The translations under genes were made by a program, and so were the position numbers. From assembly GCA_022539475.1 (NCBI GenBank), contig VCMS01000245.1, forward strand, positions 25,072 through 89,071: 64,000 nucleotides of DNA, given 5' to 3'. Below are positions 1 through 12,271 of the stretch, piece by piece. Source of the stretch: Gracilaria domingensis (lineage: Eukaryota; Rhodophyta; Florideophyceae; Gracilariales; Gracilariaceae). The stretch's first letter is position 1; every line of letters starts with the position of its first letter. Under the pieces are notes generated by a model. It was not told the DNA's origin. It ran no database searches and saw nothing but the letters and a program-made list of their open reading frames with translations.

Positions 1-239
1 GGAATAATACCCTGCCCAACGCATGGAATACTGTTGCTAGTACAGATGATGTCCATTATGAAATCATACCGTTTTATTCGTATCTATTCTTCTATCGACC
101 GTTTTTGCTAACCACTACTTCGCTATATTACATATACCATTTCCCCATGATGAAGCGGGTGTAGGCGCAACCTGCGGCAGATGCCGCAGAGGGCACCTCC
201 ACCGAAGTGCAGTATCGGTAGAACACATACGCACTCCGA

Positions 240-315
240 GAGGATGAGGCGCTTCGCGCCTCATCCTCTCCGTTCCTCATGTAGGGAACCATGCCCAGAT
301 GCATGGTTCCCTACT
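240..315. repeat. Paired perfect hairpins in the Plv 5' subterminal region
   Basis: Two adjacent palindromes: one of about 28 bp at 241-269 centred on GGCGCTTCGCGCC, and one at about 281-315 in which GTAGGGAACCATG is mirrored. Both recur in copy B (36140-36222), copy C (47197-47275) and copy D (61036-61115). A smaller one (TGCGGCAGATGCCGCA) lies near 174. Conservation in all four copies suggests subterminal binding sites or structural elements for the transposase. Confidence 0.8.
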
Positions 316-433
316 TGAGGAACCTGCACCTGAAACTCGTGAGCTACGTCCGCATCAAAATTCGTTTACCTCTATACGCAATCAGAAAGTATCCATAAGT
401 TAGTCAAAGATCGTTGGATACATTTGAAATGCG

Positions 434-643
434 ATGGAACGTACCATTGATAAAACAAAACAGAAACTTGCGCTAGAAAAGTCGAGGGACCTAGTAACTC
501 GCAAAAGGAAGAAGAAGAAGGAAAGGGATCGGTTAGATTACCAGCCCACCATCATCGTAAAACGCAAAAGGTGTCGAAGCGAGAACTCACAAGCAAGGGC
601 ACCAAGAATGCCCATGCAGGAAACATACCACAAGATGCGATAA
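434..643 (+). CDS. Small basic reading frame conserved among Plv copies (damaged here)
   Basis: A 69-residue frame with a strongly basic run (TRKRKKKKERDRLDY). Related frames recur in copy C (47391-47603 and 47729-48103) and copy B (35356-35715, minus). In the better-preserved versions the conserved part runs from RWNVPL through the KKKK block to KYQNRLSRT. It lies between the hairpins and the transposase. Repeated presence in the same position suggests an accessory protein or a 5' exon of the transposase, but it could also be non-coding sequence that happens to stay open. I do not recognise the product. Confidence 0.35.
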   Translation: MERTIDKTKQKLALEKSRDLVTRKRKKKKERDRLDYQPTIIVKRKRCRSENSQARAPRMPMQETYHKMR

Positions 644-743
644 ACGAAAGAGCAGCCTATGTCCCAACCAAGTACCAGAATCGTCTATCCCGAACAGTCA
701 GAGATCCAAGATCGCCAAGAACCAACTTGTTTGTTGCGCTATA

Positions 744-806
744 GGCTCTAGCTTCTCGCGTCTTGCGCTACTTTTGAAAAGTAGCGCAAGAGGCGAACTA
801 GAGCCT
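744..806. repeat. Long hairpin of Plv copy A
   Basis: An inverted repeat of roughly 30 bp per arm: AGGCTCTAG and TTGCGCTACTTTT read back as AAAAGTAGCGCAA and CTAGAGCCT. Copy C has only one arm of it near 48065. It therefore looks like a local fold-back duplication private to this copy. Confidence 0.75.
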
Positions 807-1413
807 ATGGCGCAACGAAATGAACCATTGTCGCGTACTTACAGTCGTCGCTTTGGGTTACCATGTTCCCGTTTTCACCCTTCAACTCGTTCTATATCTT
901 GAAAAATAGAAGACGTTGGGGTGATTAGCTCATTTCCTGCCGTTTGCATGTCGCAGAGCGCGAAGAAACGTGGTGAGGATTGGTTAGTTTAGAGCAAAGA
1001 TACGTGGAAGGATATGGAAGAACGTACGAATAGACTGCACGGAATACATCCGTGAGATACGGATGACTCCGTCCTACTTTTTTCCGCCCTCTACTTTAAG
1101 GAGCCTCCATAAAGTAGAGGGAGGAAAAAGAGGGACGGAGCGGAGTATAACGCAAGGATGTGGATGGCACGGATCACGACGGTAACGGAAGGTCGGACGT
1201 CGGAGGCGCGGCGGCGGCGGCGGAGGGAAGAGATTTATTTTTCTGTGCGAGATTGGACAGGTGTACAGCTTACAACGTTGGAGAACCACAGGTTTATAAC
1301 CAGTGGTAGATAATACGAGAAGTACACCCTTGTGTTGAGGTCGACGTGTACCTACGTTCGTTTTTGAACGAAAGCACGTGATTTAAACTCAAAATATATT
1401 CTCCGTTCTCAGC

Positions 1414-3640
1414 ATGACGTCGATCTTGACTGTCGCTCGACCTCCTTCTCCCTTCGGAAGACCTTCCCTTGAAGTCTTTGTCGTCGTTTTCGTTCATTTC
1501 TTCTTCCCATGGTCTACTACTGTACACATAAGAAGCGTGGGTGCCCCTTCGTTACTCGCCGAGGAGTCTTATCTCTTCAACAGCATGTCAACCATTGCCC
1601 GTTTCGTCTGAAAGCAGCGCTGGAAGACGACAATAAGAGGCCCATTCGGAGAAGCAAACGTCTCAAGCTTTCCGCGCACGCGGCCGCATCTTCCGAAACG
1701 GTCACTGCCCCTTGTCGCCTTCCCGAGCCTCCGGTGTCCGAGGACATCGTTGACCACACTCCGTGCGCCCCTCCCATTCCGGACACTTTGCATTGTGTTT
1801 CTCCTTCCCCGGCTCCCGCGTCATTAGAGCGAGAACACGGAAGCAGTTCCCGCCCAGTGCCTTCTGAGGAGGCCCTTGGTGATTTGCATATGGATTATCT
1901 CACGGTTTGTCTGGCTTCAGTAGCTTCCAACCTTGGTCATCGTGAGGCGGACGAGCTAATTGGGCTACTTCGGGACCCGCGATTCTCGCAAAAGCGATTC
2001 AACGAGACCATAACCAGTTCCAAGCGCTGTACAGAACTGAAGAACGCCATTTTCGAACGATACGCCTCAAAGGACGGTTTCAATCGCAGAACTGTCTCGC
2101 CAGAAGGATGTAAGTTCAGCGCCACCCTCTACACGAGAGACCCCGTTCAGACACTTGTGAAACAGCTCCAGTTGGCTAACAACGAAAACACATTCTTCCA
2201 CCCTATACCTCAGACCCACTCCACGAAAATATCTCACCCCATGTCCGGCTCTCTCGCAAGAGACGCCACCTCAAAACTTAAGGAAATGGTCATGGGCTCT
2301 TTGGATAGTAGAATAGTGTGGTACTCCCAAGAAATAAGTTACAGTGAATCTTTCGTAGGTCTTCTGCAGGTATACACCGATAAGTCTTCAACAACTCTAA
2401 AGCAAACATCGGTTACCGCCTATCCTCTTCACCTCATATTTCTCAACTTCTCCGACGATCTACGCCGTAAGTGTATCCGTGATGACCTCACAGTAGTGGC
2501 ATACTTCCCTATCACACTGATCGAGGTTTCAGCATCTGAAGCAGACGCAATGCCATTCGTTTCTAGCAAGTCTTTACGCGAGTCCAGGATGCAAATCCTC
2601 CAAGAATCTCTTCGTCAAGTCCTGGAGCCCATTCTAAATCTCACGCAGAAAGTTTTCAGTTCATCGGCGAAGACAAACTAAGTCGAGTGTGCCATTCTCT
2701 GCAAGTTTTCGTGCGGATAGTTTTGAGGCTAAAGACATTCTGTTAACTCTTCACGGGACCAAAAAGAGGAGCTCCTGTCATAGATTCGAGGCCTCTCTCT
2801 CATCTTTATGCAGTAGTATTCTTACTTCATTCACTGGACCCTCTCAAGACCAAACCAAAAGCGTTAGAGATACATACTCAGTTATTCTAGAATATGCAAA
2901 GAAAGACGAGGCAGGAAGAAGTATATGTCTTGCGAGGGAGAGTATATCTCAGGCGGTACTCTCAAGCGTTCTGATTACATATCTCTTATCCCGTCGTTCA
3001 TCGAAACCCCCTTGACGGTAGGATTGATCCAGAGTTTGTTTCTATGCAGTCTGTTGGGAACAAGAAGAGCTCTCTTCGAACAGTTACGCAACTTGCATCC
3101 AGACAAATTGAAGCTGATTAATACTCCAGAAATCGAAAACCTCTAGTCAAAGACGCTACTCACTGCAATAGAATCATCCACGTCACGTTTATTTCGAACG
3201 ATACGTACTCAAATCAGCAACTTTACAAACGCAAATCTATCCCCAATGCAATGCAACTTTTTTGCCAAAGGTTTACATATAGATTTGTCCACGTCGAAGA
3301 AAGGCAGGTCACTGAATGGAACCTTCACAAAGGCAGATCTCCTTTGAATGATGGAGGCCAAAGCATACAAAAACCTTGACATGGTTTTCCTTTCGTAAAG
3401 GAATTCTTTGAAATCTGATAGGGAGCGCAGGACAGGGCTTCAATCAAAACAGTTTTCTCTCAGTACTCGGGCGTCGCTTGGACTAGTTATAGGTGCAATC
3501 GTGGCGCATGATCTAATGAAAACTCTATTTCGTCCCTTCGGTGGCAGATTGAAGCCTTTAACGCTCCTCGACAATGTCGTGGGCAGGAATTCATAGCTCT
3601 AGAACTGGGAGTCTGAGGTTCTATCTCGACTCTCAACAGA
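1414..3640 (+). pseudogene. Transposase remnant of Plv copy A (CACTA/Plavaka/KDZ-like)
   Basis: The longest open stretch, 1509-2681, gives 390 residues. It starts with a Cys/His finger-like segment (YYCTHKKRGCPF, then HVNHCPF), followed by a basic patch RRSKRLK, a Ser/Pro-rich linker, and a core containing LQVYTDKSSTTLK and HLIFLNFSDDLRRK. That core recalls the first catalytic block of Plavaka/CACTA enzymes. Compared with copy C, a base is lost near 2650 (QKVF where C reads QKGFQFIGED), and the start region from 1414 is out of frame. Homology continues in broken frames (2689-3146, 3408-3596), then leaves the copy C pattern at about 3640. The family call is inferred from motif pattern, not from a database match. 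Confidence 0.65.
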
Positions 3641-4319
3641 AGAAAAACTAACACCATTGGCAGCCTTTTACGGCATCTCCGCAACACGTCGATTAATGTC
3701 TTCTCTTGTATTGCTGGTGACAGGCTTTGTTAACGGAAGGTGAAGCGATACGATTTCAAAATTGGAACGATAATCATGTGCTACCAGCTCAAGCACACAG
3801 GGCTGAACGGTTTTCATGCCTACCATCTGTTTTGCTTTCTGCGACGACTCTCGTCGCCATTCTGTTTCATAGAGTTTTATACTGAATGAATTTAGCATAT
3901 AAGAGCTGCTACAAACCCCGTTCTCTAAACCTCTGAAAATCATGTAGTAGTTAGCCTATCAGGACTCCATTTACTTATTTATGGTGTTTCGCAAAGAGCT
4001 CGCTCTATTACCCCTATAAATCCGGTATTATATGGTCGTTGGAGGCCTTCATCGCTGTTTGTCAGACCATCACAACGAACAAATTAGATTCAGATATATA
4101 AATTGAACGCTAGAGCGGAAGCGCTCATGCTATTAGATAATACCTTATCTTCATCCTCGGTAGAATTTGTATCTTCACGGGAAAAAGTGGTGGCGAGTAT
4201 TTAAGTAGCTACATACTGTCGTCACTCTGTTTTTTTATGCATCTCATCCCTGCGCATTACCACTTTTGTGCGTGAGGGTGTTGGCGCGCTTCGGTGGTAC
4301 GTCTCTTCGCCACTTTGAT

Positions 4320-5321
4320 CAGTTTAAATAGTGTAGTGTGTCAGACACTACACAAATTGTAACAAGGTCGCGTATTATGTTACTGGTTGAGCATCAATTG
4401 GATGGAAAAACTAGTTGATTTATCTCTAAAAGATCTGTACTGAGCTCGCAACAAAATCGTTGCAAGGAATGCAACCGATTGTGTTTTGGGAGGTATCAAA
4501 ACGCTACAGAATGGCCTCAAAAAGTTCCTTCTAGCGAAGGGTTTTGGTGGACGTAGACTTATGCGAACAATGGTAGCGCTCTCCATTCGTGCGTTTTGAA
4601 GTGCTCCTAATACTCAAGATATACTCTAATTAATGTACAGCTTTTTGCCATCCCGCCAATCCACGTAGACAGCGGTGCCAACGTGTTCGCGGGCGGGTGC
4701 ATGGTAATGAGTGCAAGAAGTGTTGAGGAAGGGGTTTTGGGAGGTCTCGGCATGGTGCTAAAATGTGACCAGAACGTGCCCACCGGCGTGGAGGGGATCG
4801 GTTGTGTTAGGGTGGCTACGCTAACACAACCGCACCCCCCCGTCCGCGGGCACGTTTTGGCCGGTTTTTTAAAAAATGTGCTTTTTTATGCCCTCGGGCG
4901 GGGGGTTCGTTCGTGTTAGGGTACCTACCGTAACACGAACGGACCCGGGGGGTCCGTTCGTGTTAGGGTACCTACCCTAACACGAACGGACCCCCCCGCC
5001 CGCGGGCACGTTTTGGCCGGTTTTTCAAAAAATGTGCTTTTTTATGCCCTCGGGCGTGGGGGTCCGTTCGTGTTAGGGTACCTACCCTAACACGAACGGA
5101 CCCCCCCCGCCCGCGGGCTCGTTTTCGCCTCATTCTGGTAGCGTCCACAGACCTCCCAAAACACACACCGCACGCATATCCAGCCAAAACGTAACGTGCC
5201 GGCGGGCAGGGTGGTTGAGTTGTGTTAGGGTAGCGACCCGAACACAACTTGATCTCTCGCGCTGCCAATACGACAGAATGACATTACGACATGTCTGATG
5301 ACACCCGTCTGCAACAACCCA
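4320..5321 (-). repeat. PAL array 1: fold-back repeat with four palindromic modules
   Basis: The outer sequence, starting at TTTAAATAGTGTAG, is followed by about four modules (near 4800-4850, 4910-4990, 5060-5110, 5220-5250). Each module is a palindrome built as Cs/Gs, then CCGTTCGTGTTAGGGT, its mirror image, and Gs/Cs. Modules are separated by roughly 40-bp spacers such as AAAAAATGTGC. Outside the modules, CTCCCAAAACAC-type blocks also face each other, so the whole repeat folds back. This array forms the outer end of the left arm of the large inverted duplication. No coding function is evident. Confidence 0.85.
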
Positions 5322-7515
5322 TCGCCAGCAAACCTCCGCGCCGCCCACGGAGCGCGCGGCGCCATTCCTGCAGGCGGTGCGTCGTTCAACGACGTTTGCG
5401 TGCCAGCTCATCCTGGATGGCCCATGCGTGCGAGACTTGGCTGCTGTGAGCGCGTCATCATGATACGTGAATCAGCACCAGTTTATGTGCACCGCGCGTG
5501 ACCAAGCGCCCTTCGCTATCATGGAGTGGAGACCGGAAACCTCACGATTCGGGCGCCGCGCACAGTGCGAGGAGTAGCGCGGCGGCGACCGCGCTTGTGT
5601 GCAGCGCGCGCGTCATGGCGACGAGCTCACTCCGCGCGGCGGCGATGCGTTATATTACCGCGCTCAAAGGCGCGGTAGCGGAGCTGGTTCGCTTTGGAGG
5701 CGCGAAGTAGTGACGAAGGCGCGCCTTTTGGTGACGAGGCTGAGCCACCGCGCGCCTCGTGGCGGCTGAGAGCGAGGCGCGCGCAGAAATTGCGCGGACG
5801 TGGCCCGTAGTAGAAGGTGACAAAGTGAGATCAGACTCAAGCAACAACTGCGGCGAAAACGGCGAAGCTCGTTTACGCGCTCAATATGGTGTATTAACTC
5901 ATGCAACAGCTGCACGCGCATCGCTCACCCTTGGCGCACGCACGCCCGGCTGCGAAGTGCGCGCCCCTCGCCGCGATACGCATCAGGCAGCGCTGCGCGT
6001 TGCGCGGCTGCTGTTTCGCGCTCGTCAGCGCATGGCGCCAAACTCGGCGAGCACGCCGCCGGCCACGAACGCGAGCGCGACGGCAAACGGGGGCGATGAG
6101 AAACGAGCGCTGCGAGCCGCACATCGCCACAAGCATCATGGCGGCCTTGTCGGCGCGCGCAGTGCGGGTGTGGACGTCGGCGCCGATGACGCGCGTGATG
6201 GCGGCCTACGAAGGCTGCGCGCCCACCAGCAGCACCTCGAAGCCCTTGATCAGAAGCGTCACGGCAGAGAGCACGTCAGTGAGCATCTTGTACAGCAACA
6301 TGCTTAGCGTGTCAACGTCTGCGATGAATTCCACCGGCATGAGGTTGAACAGCAACGGCAGCTTGAAGATGGCCACGCTGCTCACTGTGGGCGCGTCGTT
6401 GTCGCGCTGCACCGCGCGCGCGCACAGCAGCAGGGCCAGCCGCATTGGCGTATAATCGCGCGCCGACGGCGACAGCAGCTCACTGCCGAGCGCCGCACTG
6501 CCTGGCAGTGCCACGAACGCCCGCGCTGGAACGAAGCTGGGTGCTGTCCAGTTGCGGCGCTCCGCCACCGTCGTCGCCACCAGCGTCGCAGCATCATAGG
6601 CGGCGCGCGCAGCCACGGGTCCAGTTAGGCGCTCACGAACGTGCGCACGCGTGGCGGCATGCCGAGGCCCGGGTTGGCATTGGTGGCGGCAGTCGCCACG
6701 TACCACGCGCCGCCGCGCTTGGCGAACAACGCCGAGTCGCGCACGCAGTGCTGCCCGCCCAGCGCGGCCGCCGCGAGAAAGAGACGCCCGGCGCGGTGGC
6801 GTGGCAGTGCCGACAGCACGGCCAGCGTCGGCGGCAACGTCGCCGCGCTTGGCCTGACGAAGCGCGGCACGGCGCGAGCCAGCGCGGCGGAGAAGTCGGC
6901 GACGCTGCCACATAACGCGCCCGCGTGCAGCTGGCGCGCGGTGGAAGCCGCTAGCGCGTCGGAGACTAAACTAGGGTCGGGCACAGCCCAGACGCGCACC
7001 GTAACGTAGCGCCGCTGCACGCCGTGCCAAGGCCAGGGGGTTGGCGGCGCGCTGATCACACGTGGGCATGGCAGCGCGCTCGTCTACCAGCAGCGCCGAT
7101 CGCAGCCGCGCCTCCAGAGGTGGCAGCTGGGCCAGCAACGCCACTACCGAGCGCGCCAGCGCGCGTGTAGCCAAAACCGGCGCCTCTGGCAGCCCCAGCA
7201 GCGTGGCGTTTACCGGCACCACCGCCGGCCACGGCCGGCGCCGCCGAGGCTTCTGGCAGCAAGTCGGGCGTGGCCGGCTGGGCTCACGCGCGTTTGCAGT
7301 ACAGCAGCAGCGCTACAGGGAGGGCAAGGACCCGGAGAGGGAACGCGGTACGGCGCGCTCATGGCACGTGAGTTGGCCATGGCGGCGGCAGCAGCGTAGT
7401 GAGACGCATAGCATGCCCGTTGGCGGTGCGCGCCGGGCGGCGCCGCGCGCGCGCACGGTGCCCCGTTTGAGCGCTCTGCGGCGGCACGGGGCTTTGCTGC
7501 CGGCGTCGCGTCATG
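5321..7515 (-). pseudogene. Unknown GC-rich membrane protein gene, broken (left-arm copy)
   Basis: Reading on the minus strand, a coherent protein-like signal moves between frames. It starts with a hydrophobic anchor-like stretch near 7330 (VLALPVALLLY). Next come Ala/Arg-rich helices (VPVNATLLGLPEA, about 7220), a segment with WYVATAATN (about 6680), and a hydrophobic C-terminal part with LPLLFNLMPVEF and a Leu-rich helix ending in LLVGAQPS (6206). An open frame continues past that stop with MMLVAMC. At least three frame changes and a stop are needed, and both arms share them, so the damage predates the duplication. I do not recognise the family. It may be a multi-pass or type II membrane protein. 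It joins phytoene desaturase sequence directly at about 7515. Confidence 0.5.
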
Positions 7516-7517
7516 CG

Positions 7518-8306
<789 letters not shown>

Positions 8307-8365
8307 CAGCTCATCGCCAATACTCAGCTGGAGGAAGCCTCGCGAGACGCCTTCGCGGCATGCGG

Positions 8366-8833
8366 CCGTTTTGGGGCGAGGCGGGTGCACGAGATTGGGG
8401 ACGGTTCTCACACGTATCTCTACAGAATAACTTTCCGGGAGACGGAAAGGGAGGATCCGAACGCGTGATGGGCGAGATATAGGTGAAGAGTGGGGACGGT
8501 GCGGAATGGGAAGGAATAGTGGGATAATTGAGGTGAGATGCGTTGCGATTTGCATCGCAACTCGGGGAAAAATGGAAACGCAAACTAGCACAAGCGCAGA
8601 TTAGAGAGAGGGTCGCGGAAAAGAGTGGATGGGGCGGTGCGGCGAAATAGAACCTTTACAAAAACTAGGAGAGCTAAGAATTAAACTGCACGAGATGGAA
8701 TTTAATATTCCAAAATTTCTTAATTTTTTGAGTGCCAGCCACTGCCACCCTCTCGCGCGCCCCAAAAAGCCCAAAAACTAGCTTAGTTTCCAAAGCGAAC
8801 AGACTATATTCCACTTTGCAGAACACAGACGAT
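8366..8833 (+). repeat. TAIL repeat copy (3' tail only)
   Basis: This tail is shared with 20529-21124, 21126-21592 and 56884-57318. It begins at GGCCGTTTTGGGGCGAGGCGGG and includes GATGGGCGAGA, a short inverted motif GTTGCGATTTGCATCGCAAC and GGAAACGCAAACTAG. It ends exactly at TGCAGAACACAGACG. Only the fullest copy (55954-57318) carries a reading frame. Copies share a fixed right end with variable left truncation. Confidence 0.85.
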
Positions 8834-8839
8834 CTCCTG

Positions 8840-9690
8840 CGCTCTTACGCGACAGGCAATGCGATACAGGGTGCTATACTCGCGCTGCGAGACACGAAGC
8901 AAGGAGCCGATGAGTCGGAAACCGTTTATTCTATCGGCCTCAACAAGGCTTTCCACAGATGTGGAAACGTGTTCTTCGCAGCTGAGCGGTGTACTATGTT
9001 TGTTGATGGCCTAGATCGTTCGATCAGGACGCTGGTTGCCCGTTATTGGGAGAACAAACGCAGGATTACTTATCTGGAACTCGTACAGTTTGTCCAAGCT
9101 GAGGGAGATGCAGCCCGAGCACGCGCTGGGGTCAAAACGCGAACGCGCAGACTCCTTCATGTAGAAGGCCGGGACTCTTCTTTGCCTCTATCGCGAGGCT
9201 CAGTTCAAGGGGGTTTTGACAATCTACACCTGTCACAGGCTGATGGTTCAATGCCGACTACGGAGTTGCCGTCAACGACGGAGCCGTCTACTGTTGACGT
9301 AGACCTCGCTCTGTACACCGGTTAACACGTTCCGGCTTTGCACGTGCCACACGCTGGTGGATATCGTACCCAATGCCCTGGTTGGAGGGATCCTTATCCT
9401 CCACGACAGGAGCGCCGTCAGCCGAATCCGCATCTTCTCCGGCACCTTATTTGCCACACCTGTTACAGGTTGTTTGTTTAATTGTTTAATGCCCATACGG
9501 GATATGGCGAAGATCGTCCCTCAGTATGAGGCCTTGACGCCCGCCGAACGGGAACTTGTTCCCGACAAGTCGTACCTTCGTGCGAAGGCGGAGACTCAGC
9601 CTGGAAGCCAGGAAACGGTGCCATCGAATGGTGGAACTGTAGCCGCTCCTGCGGAATCGAAACCTCCGCAGATTGGCGGCGAAGCTCAGA
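8840..9690 (+). pseudogene. Gag-like region of the Gypsy element
   Basis: A capsid-type helical region containing TVYSIGLNKAFHRC and MFVDGLDRSIRTLVARYW resembles the retrotransposon Gag fold of Ty3/Gypsy elements. It is followed by a linker leading to the protease. It is a fossil part of the element at 8834-15290. Confidence 0.7.
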
Positions 9691-9700
9691 AAAACTGAGC

Positions 9701-10400
9701 ATGGGAGCCACCAGCAATGGAGAGGCGCCCCCAGCGACAGGGTATAGAGCGCCTGAGGCTGAGAAGCCTCGCTCCATGGTCACAATCCTTTCGAGGAAGA
9801 TGGCCACTACAGACGTAGACTCTGAGCACCTTAGTGTCTTGCGTCGCCCGTGGATACGGTCTAAGAACAGCCGGTTCCCGGATAGAGTCCTGGTCATGGC
9901 GAAACGAAACTACGAAGTTTACGCCGACCTAGGGGTTTATGACCAGTATATGGTTCGGCAGTTGTCCGTGCTCGATACAGGATCTGGGCCAAACGTTTTG
10001 GTTCAGTCTATGATTCCGCCGCACTTGCGGTCTCGCGTTCGTGCGGCGCCGCATATTGATATCGCGGATGCGAATAATCAGCCACTCTCTACAGTGGGAG
10101 TGATAGACCTGCTCATCGGGCATGGCCGCTACGTGGTGATGCTCGACTTCTTGGTTTGCAAGCAGCTCGCTGCGCCGGTTATACTCGGATGTGACTTCTG
10201 TGACCGCTTCGTCGAATCAATTCGACCGCGGCGAAAAACCATCGAAATGGAGGATGGGACCATTGTACCGATCGTTCGGCGTCCCCTTCGACAGGCTTTG
10301 AAGAAGCAAGTTCCCTTGCCTGCTCCGCAGGAACCTGCCGCTGATGAACGGAAGTCTACGAAGCTCCGAGTTGCTCGGTCTATGTGCATTCCGCCCGAAT
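9701..10400 (+). pseudogene. Aspartic protease region of the Gypsy element
   Basis: The signature VLDTGSGPNVL (near 9970) is the active-site loop of retropepsin-type proteases. VILGCDFCDRF (near 10180) is the expected second conserved block before the flap-distal strand. This part precedes reverse transcriptase, as in other Ty3/Gypsy elements. Confidence 0.85.
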
Positions 10401-10879
10401 CGCAGGTCTGGGTTACTGTAACATCCCCACAATGTGGCTTACAAACGGTGCAACCGTTGCTTGCGTTGCAGAAGAAGCATCAGCTCTCCCTGGCTAATGA
10501 GATTGTTTTTGTCGAACCCGAGAAGCCTTTTCAGGTGCTGGTTGCGAACTTCAGCCGTTTTCCTCAACGGTTGGTTAGAAGCCAAGTTATTGGATCATTG
10601 CTCCCACACCTTGCGGCTATAGTGCCTACTCAGGTTTCTATGGCCAAAGTTCTCAGTGTCCTCGAAGCTGAGGAGAGGGAGGCGGAACGGACCAATCTCG
10701 AACCGAATACTCGACCAAAGAGTCCGTCGGGAGATGCTACGCCGACTTCGTTCAATGTGAATGACCGCAGCCTGTCGAAGGAAGCAAGGCCGACCTCGTC
10801 GGACAATAATAATAAGAAGGACCTTAGTGCTGCTCACACGAAGGATAAGGCAGTACAGGAACTGGAGTCTCTGGATCTT

Positions 10880-12247
10880 GAACATGTCTCAGAGACCCAC
10901 CGCGATAAATGGCGGCACATGCTCGAAGAGTTCACGCCCATGTGGGATGGCACACTGGGTAAGATTGGTATTACCGAACATCCGATTGATTTGCTACCGA
11001 ATACTCGGCCCATTTCACAGCACCCTTACCGACAGCTCGGCAGGAGGAGAAAGCTCAAGTTGAGAAAATGCTCCGCGCTAGAGTTATCGAGCCGGCTCAG
11101 TCACCTTGGGCATGAGTGATTGATTCGCTGAGCGACGCGAAAGTTTTCACAACCCTAGACGCAAACTGGGGCTATTGGCAAGTTCCCGTGAGGGCCGAAG
11201 ATCGTGACAAGACAGTCTGCGTTTCTCATGAAGAATTGTACCGATTCAATCCGATGCCCTTTGGGTTGACGAACGCGCCAGCCACATTTCAGAGAGCGGT
11301 GGATATTTTTCTCGGTCGCTTCAAGTGGAAGACTTGCGTGGATTACCTGGACGACATCATTGTCTACTCCGATAACCTCGACGAGCACTTTACCCACGTA
11401 CGGGATGTGATGCGAATCCTACGCGATGCAGGCATTACGCTCAAGCTCAAGAAGTTTGAGTTTCTCACCGACACCGTCAGGTATCTCGGCCACGTTATCA
11501 GTCCTGGACGGCTGTCGATAGACGAAGTCCGTGTGAAATGCCTCAAAGAGGCTAAGCATCTGCGGAAGCAGACTGAACTCCGATCTTTTCCCGGCTTGTG
11601 TAATGTTTACCGCCGCTTCATACCGAACTTCGCGGACATCGCGTCCCCGTTGAATGAGCTCCTCCGCAAAGGACAGCCAGTCAACCTGGAAGAATTCGAC
11701 GACCCGCAAGGCTGCGGCTTTCTCGTCTCTCATGAACGCGGTGACATCGCCACCTGTTTCATCCCTACCTAGGGCTGGGGTGCCGTATGCAATGGATATG
11801 GATGCGAGAGACTACCAAGTTGGCTGTGCACTGTTCCAAACCACCGAAGATGGCGAGCGATTGCCAATTGGGTATTGGTCAAGAAGCCTCAACGTTCACA
11901 AGAGGAATTACTCGGTATCCGAGAAGGAGTGCTTGGCAGTTGTCTGGGCATTACAGACACTGTGGCCCTATCTTATGGGAACTAGCTTCATTGTTCATAC
12001 CGATCATTCGGCCTTACGCTGGCTACTCTCTATAGCAGAGCCATCTGGCCGCTTGATGCGGTGGAGGCTTCGCTTGTCAGAATTCGACTTTGAAATCCGC
12101 TACAAGAAAGGACTCCTGAACACTCAGGCTGATGCACTGTCCCGCTTGGAAACAGCGGCTGAAGCTGCGCCAGTCGATGACCTGGAAATACCGTGCTTCC
12201 TCGCGGAAGACCGCTCGAGCGATGCCGATGAAGATTCGGAAGGATGA
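10880..12247 (+). pseudogene. Reverse transcriptase and RNase H of the Gypsy element
   Basis: Reverse transcriptase blocks include the FTTLDANWGYWQ region, PFGLTNAPATFQ, and the catalytic YLDDIIVYSD (near 11350), then LGHVISPG. The RNase H domain contains DARDYQVGCALFQ, SEKECLAVVWAL, THTDHSAL-like HTDHSALRWLL and NTQADALSRL. These are textbook Ty3/Gypsy signatures. The fossil status of the element is described in the entry for 8834-15290. Confidence 0.92.
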
Positions 12248-12271
12248 GACATCTACGATGCTGTCTTAGCA

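Larger units (their letters stand above)
1..4320 (+). mobile_element. Plv copy A: CACTA/Plavaka/KDZ-like DNA transposon, left end outside window
   Basis: This is a DNA transposon copy whose first roughly 260 bases lie before the window: base 1 aligns with about base 46960 of copy C. The order is a 5' subterminal zone rich in perfect hairpins (171-315, 744-806), a small basic reading frame (about 420-660), a decayed transposase (about 1414-3640), and a 3' region of about 700 bp shared with copies B and D but not C. The right boundary is set where a sequence ending in GATCAG meets the PAL terminus TTTAAATAGTGTAG; copy B has the equivalent junction. The family assignment rests on the transposase. 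Terminal repeats could not be confirmed for this copy. Confidence 0.75.

Noticed and set aside
4790-5110. CRISPR-like array of regularly spaced palindromic repeats.
   Set aside because: Spacers are themselves conserved between modules and arrays, repeats are long palindromes, there are no cas genes, and the host is eukaryotic.
5759-6915. Several long plus-strand frames in the left arm (for example 5759-6307 and 6445-6915).
   Set aside because: They are antisense to the membrane-protein pseudogene, with Arg/Ala-rich composition expected from reading GC-rich DNA backwards.
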